Virus record (IMG/VR): IMGVR_UViG_3300037827_000415
Location: 18,867 to 82,866 of that record
Strand: one strand, 5' to 3'
DNA from: a virus
Length of the DNA: 64,000 nucleotides
The position numbers and the translations under genes were made by a program. The notes under the pieces were generated by a model. It saw only the letters and a list, made by a program, of their open reading frames with translations, did not search any database and had not been told where the DNA came from. Shown here piece by piece: positions 56,127 to 63,981 of this stretch. Within the stretch, counting starts at the first letter, position 1. Each line of letters starts with the position of its first letter.

Positions 56127-56377
56127 TGCGGGGGTCTCTTCTCCCAACTGTGCCGACGCATCTCTCGCTGGAACCTTTCCGGCCGAACAATGGGGCCGCG
56201 AATTTCGTCGAGAGTGTCCGCGTCAACGTCATTACGCAAGACGCGAATCATTCGATGGCCATCACAAATCGTATATCCCATGCCCACGAGCCACTGGGCA
56301 TCCGCGAAACGCCGAACCCAATAAAACTCGCCGTCTTTTAAGTCTGCCGGCTTGACCAAGGGATAGTCTGTAGTCAT
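56123..56377 (-). CDS. Small hypothetical protein
   Basis: 84 aa. Compact beta start (LKDGEFYWVRRFADAQWLVG) then an Arg-rich end. ATGA overlaps on both sides. No family recognised. Confidence 0.6.
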   Translation of the reverse strand: MTTDYPLVKPADLKDGEFYWVRRFADAQWLVGMGYTICDGHRMIRVLRNDVDADTLDEIRGPIVRPERFQREMRRHSWEKRPPQ

Positions 56378-56787
56378 CCGCCGAGCTCCTCCATCGATCC
56401 ATGACGCCCGTATCCAGTCGGCGGCATCGCACGACTGGGCCGCTGCGGCACCGGATCAGGCTTGAACCGCTCCAAGTGCTTCGCGTCCCGCGTGATCGTG
56501 ACAACCGGCTCGGGCTCAAGCACGAATGAAACCGTCGACTGGATCGCTTTGAATTTCGTCAGACTGCGGAGCATGCCAAAGAACGATTCCAAATCCTGCG
56601 GCATCACCTCTTGCTGAGCATGGCCGTGGTCTGGGCCGCCTTGCACCTTGATCGTGAACTGCTGCGGCAGGAACGCCTTGGCCACTGAATTATCCGGCGT
56701 GAGCCGCGTGGATAGCCAGTAGATTGCGAGTACGACGACTGCGATCGATGCGAGGATCACGACCGTGGTTTCGGTGACGGCGAGCAT
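56374..56787 (-). CDS. Membrane-anchored protein
   Basis: 137 aa from ATG at 56787 (MLAVTETTVVILASI). N-terminal transmembrane helix (VVILASIAVVVLAIYWLS), then a soluble domain (QFTIKVQGGPDHG ...; FVLEPEPVVTITRD). A longer upstream reading is in an Arg-rich shadow frame and is rejected. Confidence 0.55.
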   Translation of the reverse strand: MLAVTETTVVILASIAVVVLAIYWLSTRLTPDNSVAKAFLPQQFTIKVQGGPDHGHAQQEVMPQDLESFFGMLRSLTKFKAIQSTVSFVLEPEPVVTITRDAKHLERFKPDPVPQRPSRAMPPTGYGRHGSMEELGG

Positions 56788-56791
56788 TGCT

Positions 56792-57175
56792 TTACCCCTG
56801 CGGCTGCGGTTTCGGTGCCGTCGTGTAGAAGTTCCCGCGTCGTCGGATCGCACAACGGAACGAGTTCGGATTCTCTTGATGCGTGCGGTGCAGGGCTTCC
56901 AGGTGAGCCATGATTTGCGTCCGGCCGATGTTGCCCACGCGGCGATTCCGCTGGGCGATATATTCATAAACCCGCCGGGCCGCGTCAATCCCGTGTTGCT
57001 CGTACATGCCACGCACGAGCATTCGGGCCATCGGCACTTGCATGTCTTCGGCGAGGAACGATGACAGCCAGCGGCAAAGGGCTTGCTCAACCGTCTCACC
57101 TTCGCCGACGAGCGGCGTTTGGCCGGGGAGCAGACCGTTCACGGATTCGTCAGGCTTCTTGCCCTTTTCGCTCAT
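56792..57175 (-). CDS. Hypothetical helical protein
   Basis: 127 aa from ATG at 57175 (MSEKGKKP). Helical (TVEQALCRWLSSFLAEDMQVPMARMLVRGMYEQHG) and basic at the end. ATGA overlap with the 33-aa membrane peptide. No family recognised. Confidence 0.6.
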   Translation of the reverse strand: MSEKGKKPDESVNGLLPGQTPLVGEGETVEQALCRWLSSFLAEDMQVPMARMLVRGMYEQHGIDAARRVYEYIAQRNRRVGNIGRTQIMAHLEALHRTHQENPNSFRCAIRRRGNFYTTAPKPQPQG

Positions 57176-57273
57176 TGGCAGCACGCCCGCAAAAGATATG
57201 AGCCGACCACGATTGCGATGATGAACGCGATCGAACTGCCGGCGATGATGATGGTCGCTTGACGTTCGCTCAT
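57172..57273 (-). CDS. 33-aa single-helix membrane peptide
   Basis: MSERQATIII followed by AGSSIAFIIAIVVGSYLL and RACCQ: one transmembrane helix with a two-Cys end. The ATG overlaps the previous stop and the stop overlaps the next ATG, as for bona fide genes here. Possible pinholin, antiholin or regulator of a membrane enzyme. Confidence 0.6.
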   Translation of the reverse strand: MSERQATIIIAGSSIAFIIAIVVGSYLLRACCQ

Positions 57274-57587
57274 GCGGCGACCCCCGCAGAGGTTAACCGC
57301 CCAAACGCTTCGCGGCAATCCTTCTCTCTCGCCTTGAATCGCGGATTGCCGTGATCGTTCTCCGCACGCAGGAACAACGCATGGACCGCTTGCTCGCACG
57401 GCACGAATGGGCCGCCGTCGAGGAACGCGATCGCGACCGTGCATTCCAGGATTCGTCGCGTGAGTTGAATCTTGCGATGCGAGTCCAGCAGCGAGCCGCG
57501 TTCGCGGAGTTCGTCTTTGGCGTTGACGATGACCGCGTTGAGCACGTCCTTCGCCGTGCGTTGCTTATCGCTCGCGAGTTCGCTCAT
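57270..57587 (-). CDS. Hypothetical protein
   Basis: 105 aa, helical and charged (SDKQRTAKDVLNAVIVNAKDEL), with two Cys. First gene of this coupled set; TTGCAA and CACGAT boxes 18 bp apart lie just upstream. No family recognised. Confidence 0.6.
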   Translation of the reverse strand: MSELASDKQRTAKDVLNAVIVNAKDELRERGSLLDSHRKIQLTRRILECTVAIAFLDGGPFVPCEQAVHALFLRAENDHGNPRFKAREKDCREAFGRLTSAGVAA

Positions 57588-57637
57588 GCCGCCATCGTGG
57601 CAAAGTTAGGGCCGGAATTGCAAGGGGAAATGGGAAT

Positions 57638-58057
57638 TCAGCGACCGGCGACAGTGCTTTGCTGATCGCAACAGTCGACTGCGGATGCTTTCGATTCAGG
57701 CTTGCAGTAGCACCGTTCGCAAAGTCGCTCGTCGCCATGATGATGGTAGCCGGGATCGGCCTCGCTGCTTCCGTCATTTGGAAAGCCGATCGTCGTGCCG
57801 CACCAATCGCATGCGTCCTTCCCCTCAAACCATCGCTTGATCGCGATGCTGTCGCCCACAATTTTGTGAAGCACCTGAACATGGTGCCTGCCGGTAAACA
57901 GGAGTTTGATGCGATCCAGTAATGAAAAGCGAATGTCGATTTCGCTCATCGTCGTGGCGAAAGGGTCGTCAATCGGCTGATTCCTCACGGTCCTTCCGTC
58001 AACGACCGTCTCAGCGGCTAAATGCCGCTTCATAAATCCGCTCATGATGTCTCGCAT
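57638..58057 (-). CDS. Zinc-binding protein
   Basis: 139 aa, preceded by AAGGAGCGAAACA. C-terminal half has CDWCGTTIG, GYHHHGDERLCERCYC, a zinc-ribbon with CxxC pairs and a His cluster, as in phage Zn proteins of unknown function. A basic N-terminal half. Confidence 0.6.
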   Translation of the reverse strand: MRDIMSGFMKRHLAAETVVDGRTVRNQPIDDPFATTMSEIDIRFSLLDRIKLLFTGRHHVQVLHKIVGDSIAIKRWFEGKDACDWCGTTIGFPNDGSSEADPGYHHHGDERLCERCYCKPESKASAVDCCDQQSTVAGR

Positions 58058-58074
58058 TGTTTCGCTCCTTAGTT

Positions 58075-59523
58075 TCAGGCCGCAGCAACACTCATCACGA
58101 CCTTAGTTCCGATCGGCAACGCCCGCACGGCCGGCTCGTTGTACGGGCTCGTCGTTCCGTAGAGTCCGCCAGTTGGAGCAACGACCGTCTCGGTTGTCGG
58201 GCGATAAGCCGGATTCACAAAAACGGCGTTCGCCGCCGCGATTGCTTCCGTGATTTCAGGCACGTTGCGAAGATCGTAAGGCCCGCTCTTTTCCGAGACG
58301 CCCGCAGCCCAGATCGCGTTGATTGCCCACGAGTAGAGATTGCAGGCGTCGACGTCCGCCTTGGCAAACTGAAATGCCGATGACAGCATGTCGCCCGCGA
58401 GGTATTGCTCGGCGTCGAACGGATTGCCAGTTGACTGAAACTGCGGCCCGTACTCGCTGATCACCGTGGGCATCTCTTGGCCCGTGGTCGGCTTAATCCA
58501 TTTACAGGCCCCACAGACCGTCGAGAGTCGCGGCCGTGCGTCGGGCGGATTCGCTCCCGGCAGACCAACGTAGAACCCGGGGCCGTCCGTGAGTGGGCCG
58601 CCAGTGTAGACGTGCCCCGAAATGAAATCGCCGACCGCGAGCGAACTGGCCAGCATCGCGTACGGCCCGTTGCCGAAGAACGTGTTGACCGTGAACAGAG
58701 CGTTCGGCTGAATCTTTTTGAGATTCGTTATCCGCTGATATTGGGCGGCAATTTCCGTGTCTGCCCAAAACTTGTTGACGGCGGTTTGCCCCGTCAGACC
58801 GGGGTTTTGTTTCTGCCAAGCCGTGAACGCTGCCGAGCGGGCGGCCTCCAGCTTCGGCTTCGTCGTGGCACTGAAACTCCACTGGCCGGCTTTGACGACC
58901 GGGTTTTCGTTTTCGAGTTCATAGCCGACAAACGCCTGATCGTCGCCGATCAAGTTGGCGATTTGCGTGTCAAACTGCATCAACAACGGCTGGAGCGTTT
59001 GCGTGTCGAAGAGATCCCACGGTGGCGACTGCCCCGCCTGTCCCGGTTCCCACGACTGAGCAAGGCACTCTTGGGCGAGCGGGCTCGGGTTCGTCCCAAG
59101 ATCGGCCGCACAAAGGAATCGCTTGTAGTGCAGGGGGATCATGTAATAGATGCCCCGCTGCGAGCACTCCGACAGGAACCACTTCAATGCGGCAGCTTTG
59201 CCCGCGTCGAACTGCGTCGTCAGAAAACAGTTGAGCGTCGCACTCCATTGGAAGATCGGATTGATGTTGCAGGCGTCGATGCCGAGAACGCGGATGAAGC
59301 GGACGCCCAGTTTGAGCAAGCGGTCCAGTTCAGCGACATAGACGGCCTGTTGTTTCGGATCGACCTGGAGCACGCCACCCACTGGATTGCAGATGCCCCA
59401 GATGCAACTGGCGTCGAAGTTCACGCCGGGGAACGCGACTCGCTGTCCGCCGATGGCGAAGTGGCCGTTGAGGACGGTTGTGTAGCCGGATCCGACTGGT
59501 GGCGGTGCGAGTGTTGCGGTCAT
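58075..59523 (-). CDS. GH5-like glycoside hydrolase (TIM barrel)
   Basis: 482 aa. Family-like features: RVAFPGVNFDAS start of the barrel, LKLGVRFIRVLG, GYELEN205E206N (NE motif with the acid/base), SGH304VYTGGP and TVISE357YGPQ (nucleophile) follow clan GH-A order. No signal peptide. It may be a virion depolymerase clearing host polysaccharide. ATGA overlap with the small zinc protein next to TerL. Confidence 0.75.
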   Translation of the reverse strand: MTATLAPPPVGSGYTTVLNGHFAIGGQRVAFPGVNFDASCIWGICNPVGGVLQVDPKQQAVYVAELDRLLKLGVRFIRVLGIDACNINPIFQWSATLNCFLTTQFDAGKAAALKWFLSECSQRGIYYMIPLHYKRFLCAADLGTNPSPLAQECLAQSWEPGQAGQSPPWDLFDTQTLQPLLMQFDTQIANLIGDDQAFVGYELENENPVVKAGQWSFSATTKPKLEAARSAAFTAWQKQNPGLTGQTAVNKFWADTEIAAQYQRITNLKKIQPNALFTVNTFFGNGPYAMLASSLAVGDFISGHVYTGGPLTDGPGFYVGLPGANPPDARPRLSTVCGACKWIKPTTGQEMPTVISEYGPQFQSTGNPFDAEQYLAGDMLSSAFQFAKADVDACNLYSWAINAIWAAGVSEKSGPYDLRNVPEITEAIAAANAVFVNPAYRPTTETVVAPTGGLYGTTSPYNEPAVRALPIGTKVVMSVAAA

Positions 59524-59690
59524 TTGTCGCTCGAAACTCGGGTCGTGGGAATCTTGTCAACAGGATCCTTTTCGCTAATCCCGATCCGCTTCATGAATTC
59601 AGAATGCTCGCGTTCGCATTCGTCGCTGCAAAACTCGGGCTGATACACGAGCCCTTTTCCGCAGTTTCGGCATTTATCGCTGCGACTCAT
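59520..59690 (-). CDS. Small zinc-finger protein
   Basis: 56 aa. KCRNCGKGLVYQPEFCSDECEREH is one complete zinc site (CxxC ... CxxxC), then a short charged helix. It fills the gap between terL and the glycosidase, overlapping the latter's ATG (ATGA). Similar to transcript/clip-type phage proteins; no function known. Confidence 0.65.
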   Translation of the reverse strand: MSRSDKCRNCGKGLVYQPEFCSDECEREHSEFMKRIGISEKDPVDKIPTTRVSSDK

Positions 59691-59691
59691 T

Positions 59692-62622
59692 TCACCATCC
59701 CCTCACGCTCGGCAACCCATTCATCCCCGCCCCGAACCCAGTCCCCCGCAGCGGCATGCCCTGCAACTGCAAGCCGGGGATCGCGTCGGTCACAACCTCA
59801 GTCGAGCCCTGCCGCTGCATGTTGTGCTCGCTGGTCACATAATGCACGGCCATCGACACGCAGTCAACAAAATCATCTTTTTTGCTGTCGTCGATGCCGT
59901 CGAATTCGAGCAACTGTCGCACGAGCGGGCCAAGCCAGCCCGGATTCCCGTGCGGGAACCAGACTTGCCCCGACTCGAATCGCTTGCGGGCCACGTTCGC
60001 ACGAGCCAGCTTGTCGCGGTCGCCCGGATCGTACGGAATGATCGTCATGCCATCGGCCCCGGACACGCGGGCCTCTTGGACGATCGAAATGCCGCTCGAC
60101 TTGAATTCGATCATCGCGAAGTCGCAGACGGCCGGGCGAACATTGAAGTCCGCGGCACGCTCGCGGTCCCACGAGCCGAAGTACAGTTCCTTGATCTTCT
60201 CCATGATGTTCGGCGTCTCGACCTTTTGCATCCAGCCGTGACGCAAGATCAGGTCGTACGTGCTCAGGCTCATGGTCCAGATTGTGATGCACGTGTAATC
60301 GCTCCACGACTTGGCCGTGTAAGCCGTGTCGGCCGTCATAAACGTGAGCGTCTCGCCGTTGTCGATGAAGCGGTTGTGAATGTACGGGCGGTTGGGGCTG
60401 TCGCCTCCGATCGATTCGGCGTCCAGTGGATCGCGGAGCAAGAACGAATTGCCGCGGCGAATCCAGGGACGCAGCCACTCGCGGCGGAAGACTTTTCCCT
60501 CGCGGACCACGTCCCAGTCGCCGTCTTCGAGTTGCTTGCGTTCGATCGCCGGCACGTCGGCCATCGAGCGGCGATACTCGGCTTCGTCAATGAACGGATT
60601 ATCCTGCATTCGTGCGGGCAGGAAATAACGCACGGCTTCGCCGACTCCGTCGCAATAAACGCACGCCTTCTTATGAAGGATTCCGGTCCCGCCGCAATCG
60701 CCGCACTCGGATCGTTTCTCCCAAAGTCGAATGTCTTTGAACCGTTCATCTTGACTGGCCCGCAGATATTCGTCCGTAACGTAACGGGCCTTCACCCATT
60801 CGCCGCCGTCATGCGGGCCGCCTGGATTGGTGCCGGCTCTCGCACGTGGAGGCACGTCCGAGCCGGCGTTGCGGCGAAGACGCGAGAACAGGTAGCGGAA
60901 CTGATGCTCGCGTTGGTGTGTGACTTCATCGACTCCCAGAAAGTCGTATTCGAGAGATTGGTACTGAATCTCGTCGCCTTCGTCCTCCATGTAGCCGAAC
61001 GTGAGATAGGCGTCTCCGCCTTTGTTGCGAAACACCCACGACGATTCTTGGGCCGACCAGCGGATATGCGGATAGAGCGGAGCGAACCAGCGGCGAGCCC
61101 GCGTCATCAGCGAATTGGCACCCTTGGACAATTCCTTGAACGTCCGCCGGATCAGCAACGCGGAATAGCCGGGCACGTCAGCGTACTGAATCGCAGCGGC
61201 GAGGAGGTAGGTCGAATTGTGAGTCGGCAGGAACGATCGTCCGCAGAGAAAAAGCCTATCGGAGGAATTCACGACAAGGCACTTCATCGGTCGGCAATGA
61301 ATGCGTTTCGCGTCCAGCAAATAACGGAATTTCACCACTCGCCTTTGGACAGGCAGTTGCCGACGAAGTTTTCTCTGCAACCGGAACACGGGCATCGTCG
61401 GGGTAAACGAGACGCTCCAATATGGGCCGCAATCCTTTCCATAAAGTTTGGCCCGTTTTTCTCGAATGGTCGGCTTCATGCCTAGGCTAGCAGCAAGCGT
61501 TAACGCGGATTCTGCTAGCTGTTTCTTCGTCGAGCAGAACTGCACCTTCCCAGATTTCCCGCATGTGCCGTCCGTATCCAGAAGGCCCTGTAGTAACGCG
61601 AGCCTTTGCTCTTTGCTAGCCCACAGATAGCGATGCGGCACGTGTTTATTACGGAGCACGCTAAGTCGCCGAAGTTTCGCTCTGAGTCCTCCGCGAAAAT
61701 AAAAAGTGCGGGCCTTTCCGGCTTTTCCTTTCTTGCTGATCGACCCGATTACGAATCCCGCTTCGATGAATGCTTCCGCGATCGAAACGTCCATCGTGGT
61801 CATGCTGGGCGAATCGGAATGGCCATCGCCGAGCCAGCATCCCAATAGATATGGATCAAGCGGCAATCGCTTGGGCGGAAGTTCGACCGAATCGCAGACT
61901 GGGATCGCATGACTCGTGCGGCCGCGCACTTTGATCGTCGCCACAATCTCGGCTGTAGTTCGCACGGTCCCTGTCGGCGGCGGAGAAGTGGGCGGACGCA
62001 GAACGGTTTGGTTTCTCGCGGTCAACGACGCCGTGAACAATTCGCTCTTGTTGCCGGTCACGCGAGATTTTCGCGTTTTTCTTCGGGCTGCTCGCCATTC
62101 ATCGTCTCGCCGCGTGAGCGATGCCATTTCATGAATGTCGAACGTCAACCAGCGATGATCGTCGCTGCAAATCGCTGTCGATCCGTCATCGAAGATGAGT
62201 TTCCATCCGTCGCGGAATTCGATGTCAGATTCGGCGATCACATCACAGGGCTTGCCGTCGCGACCAATCACCTGCGATCCGGGCAGAACGTCGATCAGTT
62301 TTTTGAATCCGGTAGGCGTTGGGATTTGCGTGGACAGGTCGAGCGCTTTTCCTCCAGCGGCTCCGCCTCCATATAGCACGTCGCGTTGCGTGAGCGAGAG
62401 AAAGAACTTTCCCTTCGGGCTCACTTGCGGCAGGCACGCATCCAGATACCGATTAGTCCGATATCCACGACCGAGGCTCGCCAGATACCACTTCGCCGAG
62501 TCGAGCTGCTCCGGCGACCACGACTCGGACGCTTTGCCCATCTGGGCTTGGATGTCCGGGGCGAGCGTCAGCCAGCCCTTGGCGACTGCTTGCTCAGTGC
62601 TGAGGATGATCGCTTGCGTCAT
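59692..62622 (-). CDS. terL: Terminase large subunit with in-frame intein
   Basis: 976 aa as translated, 599 after removal of the intein (residues 93-469). The Walker A motif GGGAAGGK-STYLL is rebuilt by splicing. Walker B is LGVDEVTH (about 563-569). The nuclease domain has TADTAYTAKSW (acidic motif I) and DDFVD near the end (motif III). A Cys4 zinc finger (CGDCGGTGILHKKACVYCDG, about 640-659), not part of standard TerL, lies between ATPase and nuclease. TerL packages DNA by ATP hydrolysis and cuts the concatemer. Confidence 0.93.
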   Translation of the reverse strand: MTQAIILSTEQAVAKGWLTLAPDIQAQMGKASESWSPEQLDSAKWYLASLGRGYRTNRYLDACLPQVSPKGKFFLSLTQRDVLYGGGAAGGKALDLSTQIPTPTGFKKLIDVLPGSQVIGRDGKPCDVIAESDIEFRDGWKLIFDDGSTAICSDDHRWLTFDIHEMASLTRRDDEWRAARRKTRKSRVTGNKSELFTASLTARNQTVLRPPTSPPPTGTVRTTAEIVATIKVRGRTSHAIPVCDSVELPPKRLPLDPYLLGCWLGDGHSDSPSMTTMDVSIAEAFIEAGFVIGSISKKGKAGKARTFYFRGGLRAKLRRLSVLRNKHVPHRYLWASKEQRLALLQGLLDTDGTCGKSGKVQFCSTKKQLAESALTLAASLGMKPTIREKRAKLYGKDCGPYWSVSFTPTMPVFRLQRKLRRQLPVQRRVVKFRYLLDAKRIHCRPMKCLVVNSSDRLFLCGRSFLPTHNSTYLLAAAIQYADVPGYSALLIRRTFKELSKGANSLMTRARRWFAPLYPHIRWSAQESSWVFRNKGGDAYLTFGYMEDEGDEIQYQSLEYDFLGVDEVTHQREHQFRYLFSRLRRNAGSDVPPRARAGTNPGGPHDGGEWVKARYVTDEYLRASQDERFKDIRLWEKRSECGDCGGTGILHKKACVYCDGVGEAVRYFLPARMQDNPFIDEAEYRRSMADVPAIERKQLEDGDWDVVREGKVFRREWLRPWIRRGNSFLLRDPLDAESIGGDSPNRPYIHNRFIDNGETLTFMTADTAYTAKSWSDYTCITIWTMSLSTYDLILRHGWMQKVETPNIMEKIKELYFGSWDRERAADFNVRPAVCDFAMIEFKSSGISIVQEARVSGADGMTIIPYDPGDRDKLARANVARKRFESGQVWFPHGNPGWLGPLVRQLLEFDGIDDSKKDDFVDCVSMAVHYVTSEHNMQRQGSTEVVTDAIPGLQLQGMPLRGTGFGAGMNGLPSVRGW
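61216..62346 (-). other. Class 3-type intein with LAGLIDADG endonuclease, in TerL Walker A
   Basis: 377 residues from Ala93 to Asn469. Block A ALDLSTQIPTPTGF; block B with H156 and W158 (DDH-RW); block F with C448 (KCLVV); block G PT467HN469, then Ser470. W/C/T in these places is the class 3 signature. Endonuclease motifs LLGCWLGDG and LLQGLLDTDG. The insertion lies between Lys and Ser of the P-loop, the most common TerL intein site. Confidence 0.9.
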
Positions 62623-62640
62623 GTGTGGATTGTAACGCGA

Positions 62641-62961
62641 TCATCCCGCGGGCCTGCAAGCCGGATCTTGAAGCAGTGCGGACAGGAATTCCGGCGTCAC
62701 GGGCCAGACTTCCGTCACGTCGTTCAGATTCAGGTGATACATCCTTTGCCCGCGGAACGTTTTGCCGGCGACAACCTCTGCGGCAATCACTGGGCCGCAG
62801 ACTTCCACGGCTTTAAATACGATGCTCTCATAAGACCGATCGTATTGAGGTTTTGAATCGGGAATGTCGTCGCCAAACCCAGATGCATAGATAAACGATG
62901 ATCCGCCGAGCTGAAAACCTTTAGTTATCACGAAGAGATCGCCGGGTTCGATTTGCATCAT
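62641..62961 (-). CDS. Hypothetical protein upstream of terL
   Basis: 106 aa from ATG at 62961 (ATGATG; second ATG at 62958). Beta-rich (GDLFVITKGFQLGGSSFIYASG; IVFKAVEVCGPVIAAEVVAG). Gene order makes it a place where a small terminase subunit could be, but no HTH is visible. No family recognised. Confidence 0.55.
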   Translation of the reverse strand: MMQIEPGDLFVITKGFQLGGSSFIYASGFGDDIPDSKPQYDRSYESIVFKAVEVCGPVIAAEVVAGKTFRGQRMYHLNLNDVTEVWPVTPEFLSALLQDPACRPAG

Positions 62962-63293
62962 CCAACAACCTCGATTCGCTTCCACTCGATGCCGAATCCG
63001 CCGCTTTCGAGCGGAATCGCCTTCGCGAGAATCCAGTTGTCGCAATCGTGCCGTTTCTTGGTCCGTCGCTTCCAAGTTCCCCAGCCCATGTAGCCGCGTC
63101 GCGGAACGCTCACGATGGGGACAGAGTTCTGAAAGTGCGGAACTGTGTCGAATTCGTCGCGGCTCATCTTCACGACGGGCAGTGGCTTCGCCACTTCGTC
63201 CCACGGCTGGCGATTCAATCGGGCGATTCGTTCGCTGATCGTGATGCCCGATGCGGCTGCGCGACACTTGATCGCAAGAGGTGATGGCCTCAT
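62958..63293 (-). CDS. Hypothetical protein
   Basis: 111 aa. Basic, with KPLPVVKMSRDEFDTVPHF and GYMGWGTWKRRTKKRHDCDNW. ATGA overlaps on both sides. No family recognised. Confidence 0.6.
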   Translation of the reverse strand: MRPSPLAIKCRAAASGITISERIARLNRQPWDEVAKPLPVVKMSRDEFDTVPHFQNSVPIVSVPRRGYMGWGTWKRRTKKRHDCDNWILAKAIPLESGGFGIEWKRIEVVG

Positions 63294-63517
63294 TGCTTTG
63301 ATTCCTCGTCAAATTCGGCGACGACTAGTTCGCTGACCGAGTTGCACCCGAACAAATGCATGACGCGGCCTTTGGCATCGACGAAGCGTGATCGGCAGTC
63401 GTCGCAAAGAGGATCGGCATTAGCCGGAGTCGACCTGCACGCCCAGTAATGCAGGGTCGTCCCGTGACGATAAAACGGACTCTTGCATTCTGGGCAGCGA
63501 ACGACTTTGGACTTCAT
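63290..63517 (-). CDS. Zinc-ribbon protein
   Basis: 75 aa. CPECKSPFYRHG, CRST and CDDCRSRF form a ribbon; then an acidic tail. Own phage promoter at 63524, 7 bp upstream of the ATG (short leader). Confidence 0.65.
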   Translation of the reverse strand: MKSKVVRCPECKSPFYRHGTTLHYWACRSTPANADPLCDDCRSRFVDAKGRVMHLFGCNSVSELVVAEFDEESKQ

Positions 63518-63523
63518 GCCCGC

Positions 63524-63553
63524 ACTCTACCAATTCAGGGAGTGGCGGGTCAA
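63524..63553 (-). promoter_or_regulatory. Phage promoter TTGACC-18-TAGAGT
   Basis: Minus strand TTGACC (63548-63553) behind seven T, 18 bp, TAGAGT (63524-63529). It matches the imm promoter at 30544 in both boxes. Would start the packaging-gene transcript. Confidence 0.65.
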
Positions 63554-63559
63554 AAAAAT

Positions 63560-63883
63560 CTATTCTGTCCGCAATGGCTGATTCAGCCCGGCAATTACGC
63601 GATTGACGGTCATTGGCGTCGGCGGAACTTCTTTCGGTCCAGTCGAGACGTCAAGTTGCTCTCCGCAGAACGGACAGAACGCCGCGATGACTGGCGGACA
63701 ATCATCAAGGCAACGCAAGTGGCGAAGCCACTGCCCGTCGTGAATGCGAATTCGCGACGTCTCGATGTGTAGAGCGTTCGGAAATTTCGGATCGGTCGTC
63801 AGCTTTCGATTGTGCGATCCGATTTGAGCGTCGACCGCATCGAAGCAGACGTGACGTTCAACTTTCGTTGTGCCCATTGCCAT
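63560..63883 (-). CDS. Zinc-binding hypothetical protein
   Basis: 107 aa, GGAGCGA before the ATG. HIETSRIRIHDGQWLRHLRCLDDCPPVIAAFCPFCGEQL holds five Cys; CPFC with CLDDC may bind zinc. Ends LNQPLRTE. No family recognised. Confidence 0.6.
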   Translation of the reverse strand: MAMGTTKVERHVCFDAVDAQIGSHNRKLTTDPKFPNALHIETSRIRIHDGQWLRHLRCLDDCPPVIAAFCPFCGEQLDVSTGPKEVPPTPMTVNRVIAGLNQPLRTE

Positions 63884-63981
63884 TCGCTCCGTTCTTCCGA
63901 ATCACGCCACCCCATCGAATCGGTCAGTGCCGCTACAAATCCGATGATAATCACGGCCTTCAATTCGATACCACGGCTCAT
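63799..63981 (-). CDS. Small membrane protein, partly overlapping
   Basis: 60 aa. Starts MSRGIELKAVIIIGFVAALTDS, one transmembrane helix; the last ~28 residues overlap the 63560 gene in another frame. Plausible as a small membrane gene; the window ends just upstream of it. Confidence 0.4.
   Translation of the reverse strand: MSRGIELKAVIIIGFVAALTDSMGWRDSEERSEWQWAQRKLNVTSASMRSTLKSDRTIES

Noticed and set aside
59824-61485. 553-codon plus-strand frame
   Set aside because: Antisense to terL; composition is typical of a GC-rich shadow, and TerL has clear motifs on the other strand.
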